Assembly: GCA_964501335.1 (NCBI GenBank)
Contig: CAZCTC010000074.1
Coordinates: 1-38,012 of the forward strand
Origin: CAZCTC01 sp964501335
GTDB taxonomy: Bacteria; Chloroflexota; Anaerolineae; B4-G1; SLSP01
DNA: 38,012 nucleotides
Direction of reading: 5' to 3'
Made by a program: the position numbers and the translations under genes. How positions within the stretch are numbered: position 1 is the stretch's first letter; each line of letters begins with the position of its first letter. Of this stretch, positions 23,765-32,691 are shown in pieces. Under the pieces are notes generated by a model. That model saw only the letters and a program-made list of their open reading frames with translations. It did no database searches and was not told where the DNA came from.

Positions 23765-26656
23765 TTACCGTCGTTGCCTGGCCCGATCGCGCGCCTCACG
23801 CAGCCGTGCCATCGCATCCCCACTGGACTCTTCTGTAGCCGGCTTCGCCACCACAGGCGCAGTCGGCTTCACCTCCCGCGGCGTCACCGGCGCTTCCGGC
23901 TTCACCGCCGCCTCGCCGATCGGACGCGCCTCCCGCTTTCGGGCCCGCTCCCGCGCCGCAAAGAGATCTCCCAACACTTCCGGCTCCCGCAGGCCGGCCG
24001 GCTGGACCTGCTGCCCCGACCGCGCCCGCACCCACGCCTGAAATCGGGCCCAATCGCGCCGGCTCAACCGCAACCGCCGCACCGCCACATCGACCGGGAA
24101 AAGCAGCGCGGCCATCGTCAACAAAACCGGCCATAACGGCTGCGCCTGACTGGCCGGAATCGCCGACGGCGCAAAAGCCTCCTTCGGCTCCACCAGCGTC
24201 TTCCCGTCCGTCGCCTCAGCCAGCGCCGTCAACAGCCATGCCCCCGAACCCGACCGCTGATATTCCGGCGAATAAGGCACCGCCAGCCCGCTCGTCCGCT
24301 GCGCCACCGGATTGCCCGCCGCGTCCCGCTGGACGATCTGCACCAGATAGGTCCCCGAATCGCTCACCCCCGCCACACCCTCATAACGGCCCGCTCCGGT
24401 CTGCTCCAGCTTCACCGTTCGCGAAACCAGATCCGGCCCGATCAAGGTGGCCTCAGTATGCAATAGATCCCGCGGCCGCCCTTGATCGTCGACTGCCTTG
24501 ACCTCCAGCATCACATCCGCGCCGTCCAACCGCAGGGTGGCCTGTAATTTCTCATCTGCCGGCTCCGGCAACGTCCACCCCACCATCTGCGCCGCAAAAG
24601 CGTTGAAACGCTCCCAATCCACCCAATCCGCAGCCCAGCGCCCCTTCAAATCCGAAGTCCAGGCCACCGACCGCCCCAACCCATACTGCCATTGCGCCAG
24701 CACCGGATCGCCGCGGGAACTCACCAGCGCCACCTGCGCCGAATCCTTGGCCGTCGTGCCGTTGTACCCCTGCAAAGCCGGTAAAGCCGCCGGATCAAAA
24801 CCCTGCAACACGGCACTCGGCGCCGCCGGCAAAGGATAGAAAGGCTCTTCGATCAGGTAAGAACCCACCGCCTGGATCGTCTCTTTGACAAAAATATCGG
24901 GCACATCCGCCATCGACGGGGCGGCATAATACCGCCCGCCGCCCGCTTCCGCCAATCCCTGAAGATATTCGGCCGAACCCTCTCCGGCCGCCACAATAGA
25001 AAGGGTAATCCCCTCCTCGGCCAGCTGCGCGGATAGCGCATCGTACTGCCCCGACCGCGACCAGCCGTCGGTCAACAACACCATATGCTTCACCCGCGCC
25101 GAAGTCTGCTTCAACGCAGTCTCGCCTTCCGTCAGACCGGCAAAGAGATTCGTCCCATTCATCGCCTGGAAACCGCCCAGACCGGCCTGAATATCGCCGA
25201 CCTCCGCCAGCTGCGCCAGCGGCACTACCCAATGCGCCGTATCGTCAAAAGCAATCACCCCGAAATAGTCCAACGGCCCCAACGACTGCGCGGCCCGCAG
25301 CGCCGCATCCTTGGCAATATCCACCTTCGGCAACCCTGATTCAGCCCGTTGATACTGCCCCGGCTGCGCATTGGGATTATCGCAGTGACAGCGCCCCATG
25401 CTCCCCGACTTATCGATCACCAGCACCAACGCCACATTCGGCTCCCGGGTCCGGCTGCGCACATCCATATCCACCGGCAGCGCCGCTTCTAACTGCGTCC
25501 GCAGATAACCGCCCGCGCCGTATCCCTGCTCGCCGCCGATCATCACCAGCCCGCGCCCCAGCTCTCGCACCATCACCGGCAACGCCGCCATCGTCCCCTT
25601 GGATAAAGCCGCCGCCGGCACATCGACCAGCACCACCGAGTCATAGCTGCTCAACGCCGCCGGGTCCGATGGAATCTGCGCCGGCGGGACCACGGTCACT
25701 TCAATTCCGGTCGATTCCAAAGCCTGCCGCAACGCCGTCGCCTCGCCCGCTTTCCCTTCGGCCAGCAACACCCGCGGCGGCCCGTAAACCGTCGTAAAAC
25801 CCGACGCCAGATTGTTCTGCACCAGCGTATCCGCCGTCGGCTCCATCTCCACCCGGTAACGCCGGAAACCGGTCTCGCCCGCCGTCAACGGGAATTCCAC
25901 CCGATTGTTCCCCACCGCCAGATTGACCTGCCGCGAGGCAATCAAATCCTGGTCGCCGAAAAGCCGCAGCGTGGCCGCCTGAGCCACCGTGCTCTCGACC
26001 ACCGCCACCACCGCAAACGATTGCCCCTCCCGCACCGCCGAAGGCGCCTCCAGTCCGGCCAGATAGGCTTCACGATCGGCCGGCGGAGCCTGTAACGACA
26101 CCACAGAGACCTCTACCCCCCGCGCCGCCGCCAGCTCGGCCTGCCGGCGCGCATCGCCGACATTCTGCAAACCGTCCGAGAGCACCACCACCCGCTTCTG
26201 ACTCTCATCCGGAAATAACGCCAGCGCCAGCCGCAGCGCCGAACCGATATCGGTGCGCGCTGAATGGGGGGCCGAAGCCACCGGAGGCAGATCCCGGGAT
26301 TCCGTCGCCAACCGTTCGATCAACGCATCCTCGCCGAAAGCCACAATCGCCGCCCGCGCCCCCTGCGGCATCTCCGCCACGGCAGCCCGGATGAAATCCT
26401 CAGCCCGTTCCTGTTCGGCCGGCGGGACGCTGTCGGAAAGGTCCAGCACAAAGACCGTGGTGAGCGTATGGACCGGCAAGACGAGCTGCGTCCCGGCCAG
26501 CCCTAAAATCAACGCCGCCCCGATCAGAGCCCGCAGCCCCACCCCGATCCAGCGCCGCCGTTCAATCGCCACCTGTCCCCACAAAGGCAATGCCAGCAGC
26601 GGCAAAAACGCCAGCAACGCCCAGAGCGCAGTCGGATTTGAAAATGAAATCCCCAT
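23765..26656 (-). CDS. membrane protein with two VWA domains and a GATase1-like domain
   Basis: A 963-residue protein, last gene of the MoxR/VWA cluster. Two N-terminal hydrophobic segments (about 9-27 and 38-58) precede a first VWA domain whose metal site reads DLSDS (72-76). A GATase1-like region (about 295-400) leads to a second VWA with a full metal site, DKSGS (415-419), Thr502 and Asp530. An unusual loop with C-H-C (423-425) follows DKSGSMGR directly. After a further beta-rich region, a C-terminal membrane helix (about 841-860) is followed by a charged tail of about 100 residues, rich in Arg, Glu and Pro, predicted cytoplasmic. The start at 26656 lies 2 nt after the upstream stop (TAGCGATG), implying translational coupling. 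Bat-type VWA proteins work with MoxR ATPases in envelope functions. Confidence 0.9.
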   Translation of the reverse strand: MGISFSNPTALWALLAFLPLLALPLWGQVAIERRRWIGVGLRALIGAALILGLAGTQLVLPVHTLTTVFVLDLSDSVPPAEQERAEDFIRAAVAEMPQGARAAIVAFGEDALIERLATESRDLPPVASAPHSARTDIGSALRLALALFPDESQKRVVVLSDGLQNVGDARRQAELAAARGVEVSVVSLQAPPADREAYLAGLEAPSAVREGQSFAVVAVVESTVAQAATLRLFGDQDLIASRQVNLAVGNNRVEFPLTAGETGFRRYRVEMEPTADTLVQNNLASGFTTVYGPPRVLLAEGKAGEATALRQALESTGIEVTVVPPAQIPSDPAALSSYDSVVLVDVPAAALSKGTMAALPVMVRELGRGLVMIGGEQGYGAGGYLRTQLEAALPVDMDVRSRTREPNVALVLVIDKSGSMGRCHCDNPNAQPGQYQRAESGLPKVDIAKDAALRAAQSLGPLDYFGVIAFDDTAHWVVPLAQLAEVGDIQAGLGGFQAMNGTNLFAGLTEGETALKQTSARVKHMVLLTDGWSRSGQYDALSAQLAEEGITLSIVAAGEGSAEYLQGLAEAGGGRYYAAPSMADVPDIFVKETIQAVGSYLIEEPFYPLPAAPSAVLQGFDPAALPALQGYNGTTAKDSAQVALVSSRGDPVLAQWQYGLGRSVAWTSDLKGRWAADWVDWERFNAFAAQMVGWTLPEPADEKLQATLRLDGADVMLEVKAVDDQGRPRDLLHTEATLIGPDLVSRTVKLEQTGAGRYEGVAGVSDSGTYLVQIVQRDAAGNPVAQRTSGLAVPYSPEYQRSGSGAWLLTALAEATDGKTLVEPKEAFAPSAIPASQAQPLWPVLLTMAALLFPVDVAVRRLRLSRRDWARFQAWVRARSGQQVQPAGLREPEVLGDLFAARERARKREARPIGEAAVKPEAPVTPREVKPTAPVVAKPATEESSGDAMARLREARDRARQRR

Positions 26657-26658
26657 CG

Positions 26659-28650
26659 CTACCCTGCTTTCACCGCCCGCCCGAATCGCAATCGTCCCCA
26701 CAATCGGGCCAGAGCGCCTCGATATTGCACCAGCCATTCCGCCACCAGCAGCCCCAAAGCGACCCAGGCCAGCGGCTCCCACCATTCCTGGCGTACCGGT
26801 CGATCGGCCGCCACCCCCCCACCATTTTCGCCGCCAATCGCCAGCGTTGCCTGCGGCCGAATCTCCGCCTCCTGAGCACTGAATCCATTAACGGCAAAAC
26901 GCCCCAACAAATAGGGCCCGCCGTTCCCCTCAGACGGTTTCCAGCTGACCCGATAGAGCCCCAATCGCTGAGCCCCGGAGAAAAGCGCCTTCCCCTGCTC
27001 CACCGGAAGTTCCTCGCCCGCCCCCGCAGGACCGATCACCTGAACCGATCCGGCCGGCACCGGCAACACCAGCTCCACCGGCTCGCCCGCCGCTACCTGC
27101 TCCGGCAACGTCCCACGGCTGCCCGGCGCCAGAAAATCGACCAGATTGGCCAGCAACAACGGGAAAGCCACCCGCAAGGGCAAATCCGATTGACGCGGAT
27201 CGAAAGCCAGCACCGCCAGCCGCCGTCCATCCCGCTCCCCCACCACCAACAAAGACTCGGTCCCGTCCGTGCCGTCCGCCACAATCACCGGCCGGCCCCA
27301 ATCGGGCAGCCGCAATTGCGCCGCCCGGGCCACCGCCAGATCGCGCAGATCGACATACGAAAGCAGCGGCTCGCTGGCACTGGCCGGCCGCGCCGCCGGC
27401 TCTTTCAGCTCGCCCGTCACTGAAAAGAACTCCGTCGAGCGGAGCGGCCCCAGAAAGAACAGCGCGCCGGGTGGATAATGGCCGGCCTCGGGCAACACCC
27501 CGTCGAAAACAGTCAGCCAATCCGCCGTCTGCTCGCCGGCCGCCGCCTCGCCCTCCGGCTTCTCCCACAGTGCCTCGTAATCCGCCAGCGAAATCGTCGT
27601 CACTTCGGCATCGGGCAACAGGCTCAACGCCGTCTCCAGGAAACGGTTGCCCGGCCCTACAATCTGGATCTGCGCCCCGGCATGCACCGGCGCCACCGCC
27701 CAGGCCCGATCGTCGCTCGCCAGCAGATCCTCGCCCTCCAGATAAGCCTCCACCGCCACCGTCTCGATCGGCAGATCGGAAATAGTCACCCCTACCGCAT
27801 TCTTCCCCGGCAACGTCAGATCGCGCACCCCGGCCAGCGTCCCCTCCTGGGCAATCGAACCGTCGGCGTTCGCCGCATAAGCCGTCACCACCAGCCGTCG
27901 CTGAACCTCTGCCGTGCCGTAATTGCTCACCCGCACAAAAGCCGAAAGCCCCTGCCCCGCCGCCGCCGGATTCAGAGTCAGGGTCGCAATCGATTGATTC
28001 TCATCGGAACTGCCCACCTTCCAGTAACGGATCGCCGCCGTGCTGTTCAACCGCTGCGGCAACTGCACCCCACCGTCTGAAAGCACCGCAATTTCAGCCT
28101 GACCTTCACCCGCGGCCACCGCGGAAGCCAGCTCCAGCGCCGTCGCCATATCGGCATTGCCCATCCCCACCCGCAATCCGTCCAACGCCTGATTCAACCG
28201 GTACCGATCGCGACTCCCGGAGAGCAAAACCTGTGTGCTGTCGCCGGCCGCGATCAACGTCACCGGCGTATCGGCCGGCAGCTTCTCCGCCAGCTCCTGG
28301 GCCTGCCCCCGCGCACTTCCCAGCCGATCCGGCACGCCGTCCCGGGCCCCCATACTGGCCGAAAGGTCCATCACCAGAATAAGATGGTCGCCGGCAGCCG
28401 CCGCAGTCCAGGTAAAAGGCCGCACCAGAGCGGCGATCAAAATCACCAGAAAGAGGAGCTGCAAAAAGAGAAGCCAGCTGGGACGCAGCCGTTGCCACGG
28501 CGCATTGGCGGCCGTATCACGGACCAGCTCCCGCCAGAGGTAAATGCTGGAGACAGAACGCTCTTCACGTCGCAACTTCAGGAAATAAAGCGCCACGATG
28601 ATCGGCAACAGCGCCGCCAGGGCAAACGCCAGAGGCGTCAAAAATTGCAT
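26659..28650 (-). CDS. BatA-type VWA membrane protein
   Basis: A 663-residue membrane protein with the BatA arrangement: an N-terminal helix (about 5-24) with FLKLRREER, a second helix (about 58-76), then a VWA domain with DLSAS at 95-99. The VWA has the full first half of the metal site and LSDGG later. A beta-rich middle and a GATase1-like part (about 320-500) follow, and a C-terminal helix near residues 628-648 ends in a basic tail. A GAGGGGT ribosome site lies about 5-6 nt before the start. It is followed immediately by the two-VWA gene and preceded by DUF58, separated by a hairpin and short repeats. The role is probably assembly or regulation of a membrane complex together with the MoxR ATPase; the substrate is unknown. 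Confidence 0.9.
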   Translation of the reverse strand: MQFLTPLAFALAALLPIIVALYFLKLRREERSVSSIYLWRELVRDTAANAPWQRLRPSWLLFLQLLFLVILIAALVRPFTWTAAAAGDHLILVMDLSASMGARDGVPDRLGSARGQAQELAEKLPADTPVTLIAAGDSTQVLLSGSRDRYRLNQALDGLRVGMGNADMATALELASAVAAGEGQAEIAVLSDGGVQLPQRLNSTAAIRYWKVGSSDENQSIATLTLNPAAAGQGLSAFVRVSNYGTAEVQRRLVVTAYAANADGSIAQEGTLAGVRDLTLPGKNAVGVTISDLPIETVAVEAYLEGEDLLASDDRAWAVAPVHAGAQIQIVGPGNRFLETALSLLPDAEVTTISLADYEALWEKPEGEAAAGEQTADWLTVFDGVLPEAGHYPPGALFFLGPLRSTEFFSVTGELKEPAARPASASEPLLSYVDLRDLAVARAAQLRLPDWGRPVIVADGTDGTESLLVVGERDGRRLAVLAFDPRQSDLPLRVAFPLLLANLVDFLAPGSRGTLPEQVAAGEPVELVLPVPAGSVQVIGPAGAGEELPVEQGKALFSGAQRLGLYRVSWKPSEGNGGPYLLGRFAVNGFSAQEAEIRPQATLAIGGENGGGVAADRPVRQEWWEPLAWVALGLLVAEWLVQYRGALARLWGRLRFGRAVKAG

Positions 28651-28729
28651 AATTCACCCCTCATATCCCCCCCAGCCCCCCTTTTCTCCCCTCAGAAGGG
28701 GCGAAAAGGGGGGAGCAAGTTGATTTTCT

Positions 28730-28767
28730 CATTTTTTAGCCCGCCTGGGAAGGCGGGCTAAAAAATG
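28730..28767 (-). repeat. 17-bp hairpin with GGGA loop, composite element in minus orientation
   Basis: CATTTTTTAGCCCGCCT pairs fully with its complement. On the minus strand the preceding sequence GCGGCGCACTGTGTAAAGCG matches the leader of the copy at 30843-30980, so this is a full-element relative in minus orientation. It follows the DUF58 stop by about 120 nt and precedes the BatA gene. Confidence 0.85.
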
Positions 28768-28806
28768 AACATTCCTGTCCCCGCTTTACACAGTGCGCCG
28801 CACATT

Positions 28807-28879
28807 CAGTCTTCCACGCTTCCAGTCTTCCGCGCTTCCAATCTTCCACGCTTCCAGTCTTCCACACTTCCAATCTTCC
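28807..28879. repeat. 16-bp tandem repeat, 4.5 copies
   Basis: Units of the form CAGTCTTCCACGCTTC begin at 28807, 28823, 28839, 28855 and 28871 (partial). Changes are few: CAG or CAA, ACG or GCG, ACA. It lies just past the DUF58 stop at 28886 in the intergenic gap of the cluster. Confidence 0.92.
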
Positions 28880-28885
28880 AGTCTG

Positions 28886-29767
28886 CTATCTCACCACATC
28901 ATATTTCCGCAGATAAGACATCAACAGCGTCTCCAGCGGCTCAGAAGTCTCGATAAAAACATAATGCGCTCCCAGCGCCGCACATTGGGCCTGCAAACCC
29001 TCCTGCCAGCTCTGCAACCGGGCCTGATAGCGTTGCAACAGATCATAATCAGCCGTGATCTCCACCGCAGCCCCGTTCTCGCTGTCCAGCAACTGAAAAT
29101 CACCGTCCAGCGCCGGCGAGACCTCCTGCGGCGCCAGCAATTGCAGCACCGTCAGATCGTACCCGCGACCGGCCAGCATTCGCAGCGCCCCCTCCCAGCC
29201 CGGCCCCAGCAGATCGCTGATCACCAGCATAGGCCCGGGATAACGCGACTGCACCAGATACTCCCGCACGGCCGCCTCAGGATTCACGGCGCCGCCGGAC
29301 TGCAAACTCTCCAGCCAGGAAAACCAGGTCAACGCCTGCTTCTTCCCCCGAAGAGCCCGCAGCGGCGTAAAACTCTCACCCAACGCCGCCCCCGTTAAGC
29401 GGTCCAATCCCACCAGCCCGATATAGCCCAACGCCCCGGCCAGCCGCCGGGCATAATCCCATTTATCCGGATCGCCCCAGGCCATACTCCGGCTGGAATC
29501 GAGCAACACATGGATCGTCAGATCCTCTTCCGCCACAAAGAGTTTGAGGAAAAGCCGCTCCAGCCGGGCATAGGCATTCCAATCGATCTGCCGGAAATCG
29601 TCGCCGGGAGCATAGGTCCGAAAATCGGCAAACTCGACGCTGCCGCCGCGGTTGGGACTGCGCCGCTCGCCCTGGATCTGCCCCGCACGCAGCCGCCGGC
29701 TCACCAATACCAGCCGGTCCAGCTGCGCCAGCAACTTCGGTTCAAGAAGCGTCGCGCCCGACATCAT
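28886..29767 (-). CDS. DUF58 protein
   Basis: A 293-residue soluble protein of the DUF58 family, encoded next to MoxR ATPases throughout bacteria. The family core is clear: FRTYAPGDDFRQIDWNAYAR (residues 49-68). A VWA-like core with DSSRSM (about 89-94) and VISDLL follows. It has no signal peptide. The start is the ATG at 29767 or the adjacent ATG at 29764; the upstream MoxR stop overlaps as TAGCGATG. DUF58 proteins are believed to connect the ATPase to VWA substrates, which fits its place between MoxR and the VWA genes. Biochemical function is not established. Confidence 0.92.
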   Translation of the reverse strand: MMSGATLLEPKLLAQLDRLVLVSRRLRAGQIQGERRSPNRGGSVEFADFRTYAPGDDFRQIDWNAYARLERLFLKLFVAEEDLTIHVLLDSSRSMAWGDPDKWDYARRLAGALGYIGLVGLDRLTGAALGESFTPLRALRGKKQALTWFSWLESLQSGGAVNPEAAVREYLVQSRYPGPMLVISDLLGPGWEGALRMLAGRGYDLTVLQLLAPQEVSPALDGDFQLLDSENGAAVEITADYDLLQRYQARLQSWQEGLQAQCAALGAHYVFIETSEPLETLLMSYLRKYDVVR

Positions 29768-29769
29768 CG

Positions 29770-30768
29770 CTAAGCCGCCGGAACCCGCGCCAGCACTTCG
29801 GCCACCAGCGATTCCACAATAGCATCCGCCGTAATCCCTTCGGCCTGCGCCTCGAAATTCAAAATCAACCGATGACGCAACACCGGCAGCGCCGCCGCCT
29901 TGAAATCATCTACCGAAACGTTGTAACGCCCGTCGAGCAGCGCCAGGATCTTGCCGGCCAGGATCAACGCCTGCATCCCGCGGGGGCTGGAGCCGTACTG
30001 CACATATTTCCGCACCATTGCCGGCGCATTTTCATCGTAAGGCAGCGTCGAACGGATCAACCGGGCCGCCGCCTCGGTGATATGCCGGGCAATCGGCACC
30101 CCCCGGGCCAGCTGCTGCATCTGCCGGATAGCTTCACTGTCGGCCACCGCCTGCGGCTGCGGCAGCGTCACCCCCGTCGTGCGGTCGGCGATCTCGACCA
30201 GCTCGTCCGTCGAAGGATAGACCACATCCAGCTTGAAGAAAAAGCGGTCCAGCTGCGCCTCGGGCAGAGGATAGGTGCCTTCCATTTCCAGCGGGTTCTG
30301 CGTCGCCAGCACAAAGAAAGGCTCGGGCAGCTTGCGCGTCACCTTGGCTACCGTGACGCTGTGTTCCTGCATGGCTTCCAGCATGGCCGACTGCGTCTTG
30401 GGAGTGGCCCGGTTGATTTCATCGGCCAGGACCAGACTGGCAAAAATAGGCCCCGGCTCGAACTGGAAACGCCGCCGCCCTGCCTCATCTTCGGCGATGA
30501 TATTGGTGCCCACGATGTCGGCCGGCATCAGATCCGGGGTGAACTGGATACGGTTGAAAGGGCAGTCAATGGCCTGAGCCATACTGCGAACCAGCATCGT
30601 TTTGCCCAGGCCGGGAACGCCCTCCAGAAGGGCATTGCCGCCGGCCAACAGAGTCACCAGCGTCTGACGGATCAGAGTCCGCTGCCCGACAATCATCTTG
30701 CCGACTTCGGCCTCGATAGCCTGAGCCGCCGTAGAAAATTGCTCCGCCGTCATGGAATGCTCATCCAT
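29770..30768 (-). CDS. MoxR-type AAA+ ATPase
   Basis: A 332-residue MoxR-family AAA+ ATPase, thought to act as a chaperone that remodels or inserts cofactors into protein complexes. Walker A is GVPGLGKT (50-57), Walker B DE at 116-117 in LVLADEINRA, sensor 1 Asn158 in ATQNP, and an arginine finger/sensor region around SSPRG. Length and motifs are typical. A GGGAGG ribosome site lies about 7 nt before the ATG at 30768. It starts the MoxR-DUF58 unit; a hairpin-bearing gap of 317 bp separates it from the coiled-coil gene upstream, so it may have its own promoter. Confidence 0.97.
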   Translation of the reverse strand: MDEHSMTAEQFSTAAQAIEAEVGKMIVGQRTLIRQTLVTLLAGGNALLEGVPGLGKTMLVRSMAQAIDCPFNRIQFTPDLMPADIVGTNIIAEDEAGRRRFQFEPGPIFASLVLADEINRATPKTQSAMLEAMQEHSVTVAKVTRKLPEPFFVLATQNPLEMEGTYPLPEAQLDRFFFKLDVVYPSTDELVEIADRTTGVTLPQPQAVADSEAIRQMQQLARGVPIARHITEAAARLIRSTLPYDENAPAMVRKYVQYGSSPRGMQALILAGKILALLDGRYNVSVDDFKAAALPVLRHRLILNFEAQAEGITADAIVESLVAEVLARVPAA

Positions 30769-30842
30769 GCAAAACCTCCCTGAAGAATATAAAGTCTATT
30801 TCCACCTGTGCGGTTAGCCTGGAAAAGCGAGAGAAAAAGCCC

Positions 30843-30980
30843 ATGTTTTTGCGGGCTTTCTGAAGCCCGCGAAAACATAAACAAAAAAATTCTCTCTCCC
30901 TGCTTCGCACAGCGCGTCGCTTTTTAACAAACAAAGGCCTTTTGCGGGACATAACAACGGCTGTTAAGCAGACCACCGAA
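30843..30980 (-). repeat. composite intergenic repeat with 16-bp hairpin, copy E (minus orientation)
   Basis: On the minus strand it reads TGTCCCGCAAAAGGCCTTTG, GCGACGCGCTG, GGGAGAGAGAA plus T-run, GTTT, then a 16-bp hairpin at 30843-30878 (ATGTTTTCGCGGGCTT type, loop CAGA, one G-U wobble). It lies upstream of the MoxR gene, not at a gene end. Confidence 0.85.
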
Positions 30981-31038
30981 CAACCGCACAGATAAGAAAA
31001 AAGCCATTCAAGCCAATGGACAACCTGCCCCGGTAAAT

Positions 31039-31075
31039 ATATTTTCGCGCCCCCCAGAGGGGTGCGCGAAAATAT
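31039..31075. terminator. hairpin after the coiled-coil gene
   Basis: ATATTTTCGCGC and GCGCGAAAATAT pair, with four C/G pairs, a one-base bulge and loop CAGA nearer the tip. It lies 10 nt after the stop at 31086. It is the least regular member of the hairpin set, but the position suggests a terminator for the ABC/coiled-coil unit. Confidence 0.7.
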
Positions 31076-31085
31076 ACAAAATCAC

Positions 31086-32690
31086 CTACGGTTCGAGCTG
31101 CGTAAAATAATCACGCACATAGTCTTTAAGGCCGGCCGGAATATATTCCCGGTTCAACGCCTCAGCCGCCGCCGAAGAATAACTCCGATAGACCTGCCGA
31201 TAGGGCACCGTCGCCACCCCATTCGATCCCGGCAGGGGCGCCTGGCTTTCATTCGTCGACTCTTCACCTTCGCCGGTCTGCCGCCCGGGCGTAAAATCCG
31301 GATCGCCGGGCTGACCCTGCTGCCAGGGTGCCGCTACCTGATCCAGATCGCTCACCCCCGCCGGTTTGTTGGGCTGAGTAGGATCGCCCGCCCGGCCGGT
31401 GCGCCGACTGGCCTCACCCCGGGGAGCCGATGATCCACCGCCGCCGCCCTGAGTGCCGTTTCCCGTGCCCTGCCCCATACCCTGCCCCTGGCCTTGACCC
31501 TGACCCTGACCTTGACCCTGACCCTGGCCCTGACCTTGACCCTGGCCCTGTTGATTTCCAGGTTTACCAGCCTGTCCCAACGCCTGGGAAGCGGTCTGGG
31601 ACTGATTCAAGGCTTCCGCCAGCGCCTTTTGCAGCGCGGCATCCGCCGCGGCCGCCTTCATCGCCGCCGATGCCTGAGCGGCTGCCGCGGCATCGCCGGC
31701 CCGCACGCCGGCCGCCGTTTGACTCAACGCCCCGGCCAGTTGAGCATCGCTGCCGGCCAGTTGGGCCGCCGCCGCTTCCAATGCCTCCGCCAGAGCTTCG
31801 CGTTCTTCCGGCGACATCTCATCGACCTGCTGCGCCAGTTGTTCCAGCAATTGCGCAGCTTCATCTAATGAAGGATCGCGCTCTTGCGATTGAGCCAGCC
31901 GGGCCAGATCGGCGCCCAACCCCTGCAAAGCCGCCTGCCGTGCCGCATTCTGCGGATCGAGCCGGGCCCGCAGCGATTCCTGTAATTTCGCCAGCTCGGC
32001 CAGCGCCTCTTTCCGATCGCCCGGGTTGGCCCGCAGCCGTTCCGCGGCCTCCCGCAGCTGGCGCATCAACGCCTCCCGCTCCTCCGGAGCGAGTTCCGTG
32101 TTCTCTTCCAATTCCTGAGCCTGACGCTCCAGCTCTTCCGCCTGACGTTCGGCCTCAGCCGCGACCTGGGCCTGTTCCCGCAGCACTGCATCCATCGCAT
32201 TAGGTAAAAAGGTCAATACCAGCGCCGCCGCCAGCAAAACACCGGCAACCTGTAACGGTTTTCGCGACCAGAAAAAGGGCAGATCCCGCCGGGCGTCCAA
32301 TCGCCGCGCTACCGCCAGAGCGTCCGTCTGTTGACGGGCCACCAGCGCCTCGTCAAAGCGCCGCCGGGAATCCTGCCGCCCGGCCAGATCCAACGCCGAT
32401 CCCAGCCGGTCCCGCAGCCCCAACTCGGCATCCACCCGGCGCGCCACCCGCTCCAGCGGCAGGGGCCGGATCAAACTGAACCCCAATACCCCCACCGCCC
32501 AGATCCCCAACGGAATCCAGGCCCACCGCAGATAATCGGGCCAGGGAAAAAGCCGGGCCAGAATCAAAACCGCCAGCGCCGCCACCAGTGGAATCCAGAC
32601 AGAGCGCACCGCCAGGGTCTGCCCATCGCGCAGCCGCAACCGCCGCCCCAAAGGACGTAGAAGTGCTCGCCATTCAGGATCGCCCACCAT
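31086..32690 (-). CDS. membrane coiled-coil protein with Gly-Gln run
   Basis: A 534-residue protein, three hydrophobic segments (about 31-49, 54-75, 147-164) followed by a long charged helical region (about 170-370) rich in Glu, Arg, Ala and Gln, predicted to be coiled coil. A run of 12 Gln-Gly pairs (DNA about 31481-31551) uses mixed CAG/CAA and GGC/GGT/GGG codons, so it is likely selected as protein. A C-terminal tail of about 120 residues ends YFTQLEP. I do not recognise a family with certainty; large helical membrane proteins of this sort accompany MoxR and ABC clusters. AGGAGGT lies 7 nt before the ATG at 32690, one base after the permease stop, so translation is likely coupled. Confidence 0.82.
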   Translation of the reverse strand: MVGDPEWRALLRPLGRRLRLRDGQTLAVRSVWIPLVAALAVLILARLFPWPDYLRWAWIPLGIWAVGVLGFSLIRPLPLERVARRVDAELGLRDRLGSALDLAGRQDSRRRFDEALVARQQTDALAVARRLDARRDLPFFWSRKPLQVAGVLLAAALVLTFLPNAMDAVLREQAQVAAEAERQAEELERQAQELEENTELAPEEREALMRQLREAAERLRANPGDRKEALAELAKLQESLRARLDPQNAARQAALQGLGADLARLAQSQERDPSLDEAAQLLEQLAQQVDEMSPEEREALAEALEAAAAQLAGSDAQLAGALSQTAAGVRAGDAAAAAQASAAMKAAAADAALQKALAEALNQSQTASQALGQAGKPGNQQGQGQGQGQGQGQGQGQGQGQGQGMGQGTGNGTQGGGGGSSAPRGEASRRTGRAGDPTQPNKPAGVSDLDQVAAPWQQGQPGDPDFTPGRQTGEGEESTNESQAPLPGSNGVATVPYRQVYRSYSSAAAEALNREYIPAGLKDYVRDYFTQLEP

Positions 32691-32691
32691 C

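Noticed and set aside
31481..31551. Phase-variable slippage tract in the Gly-Gln run
   Set aside because: The codons are mixed synonyms and units are hexamers, so slippage would keep frame and is not favoured by identity.
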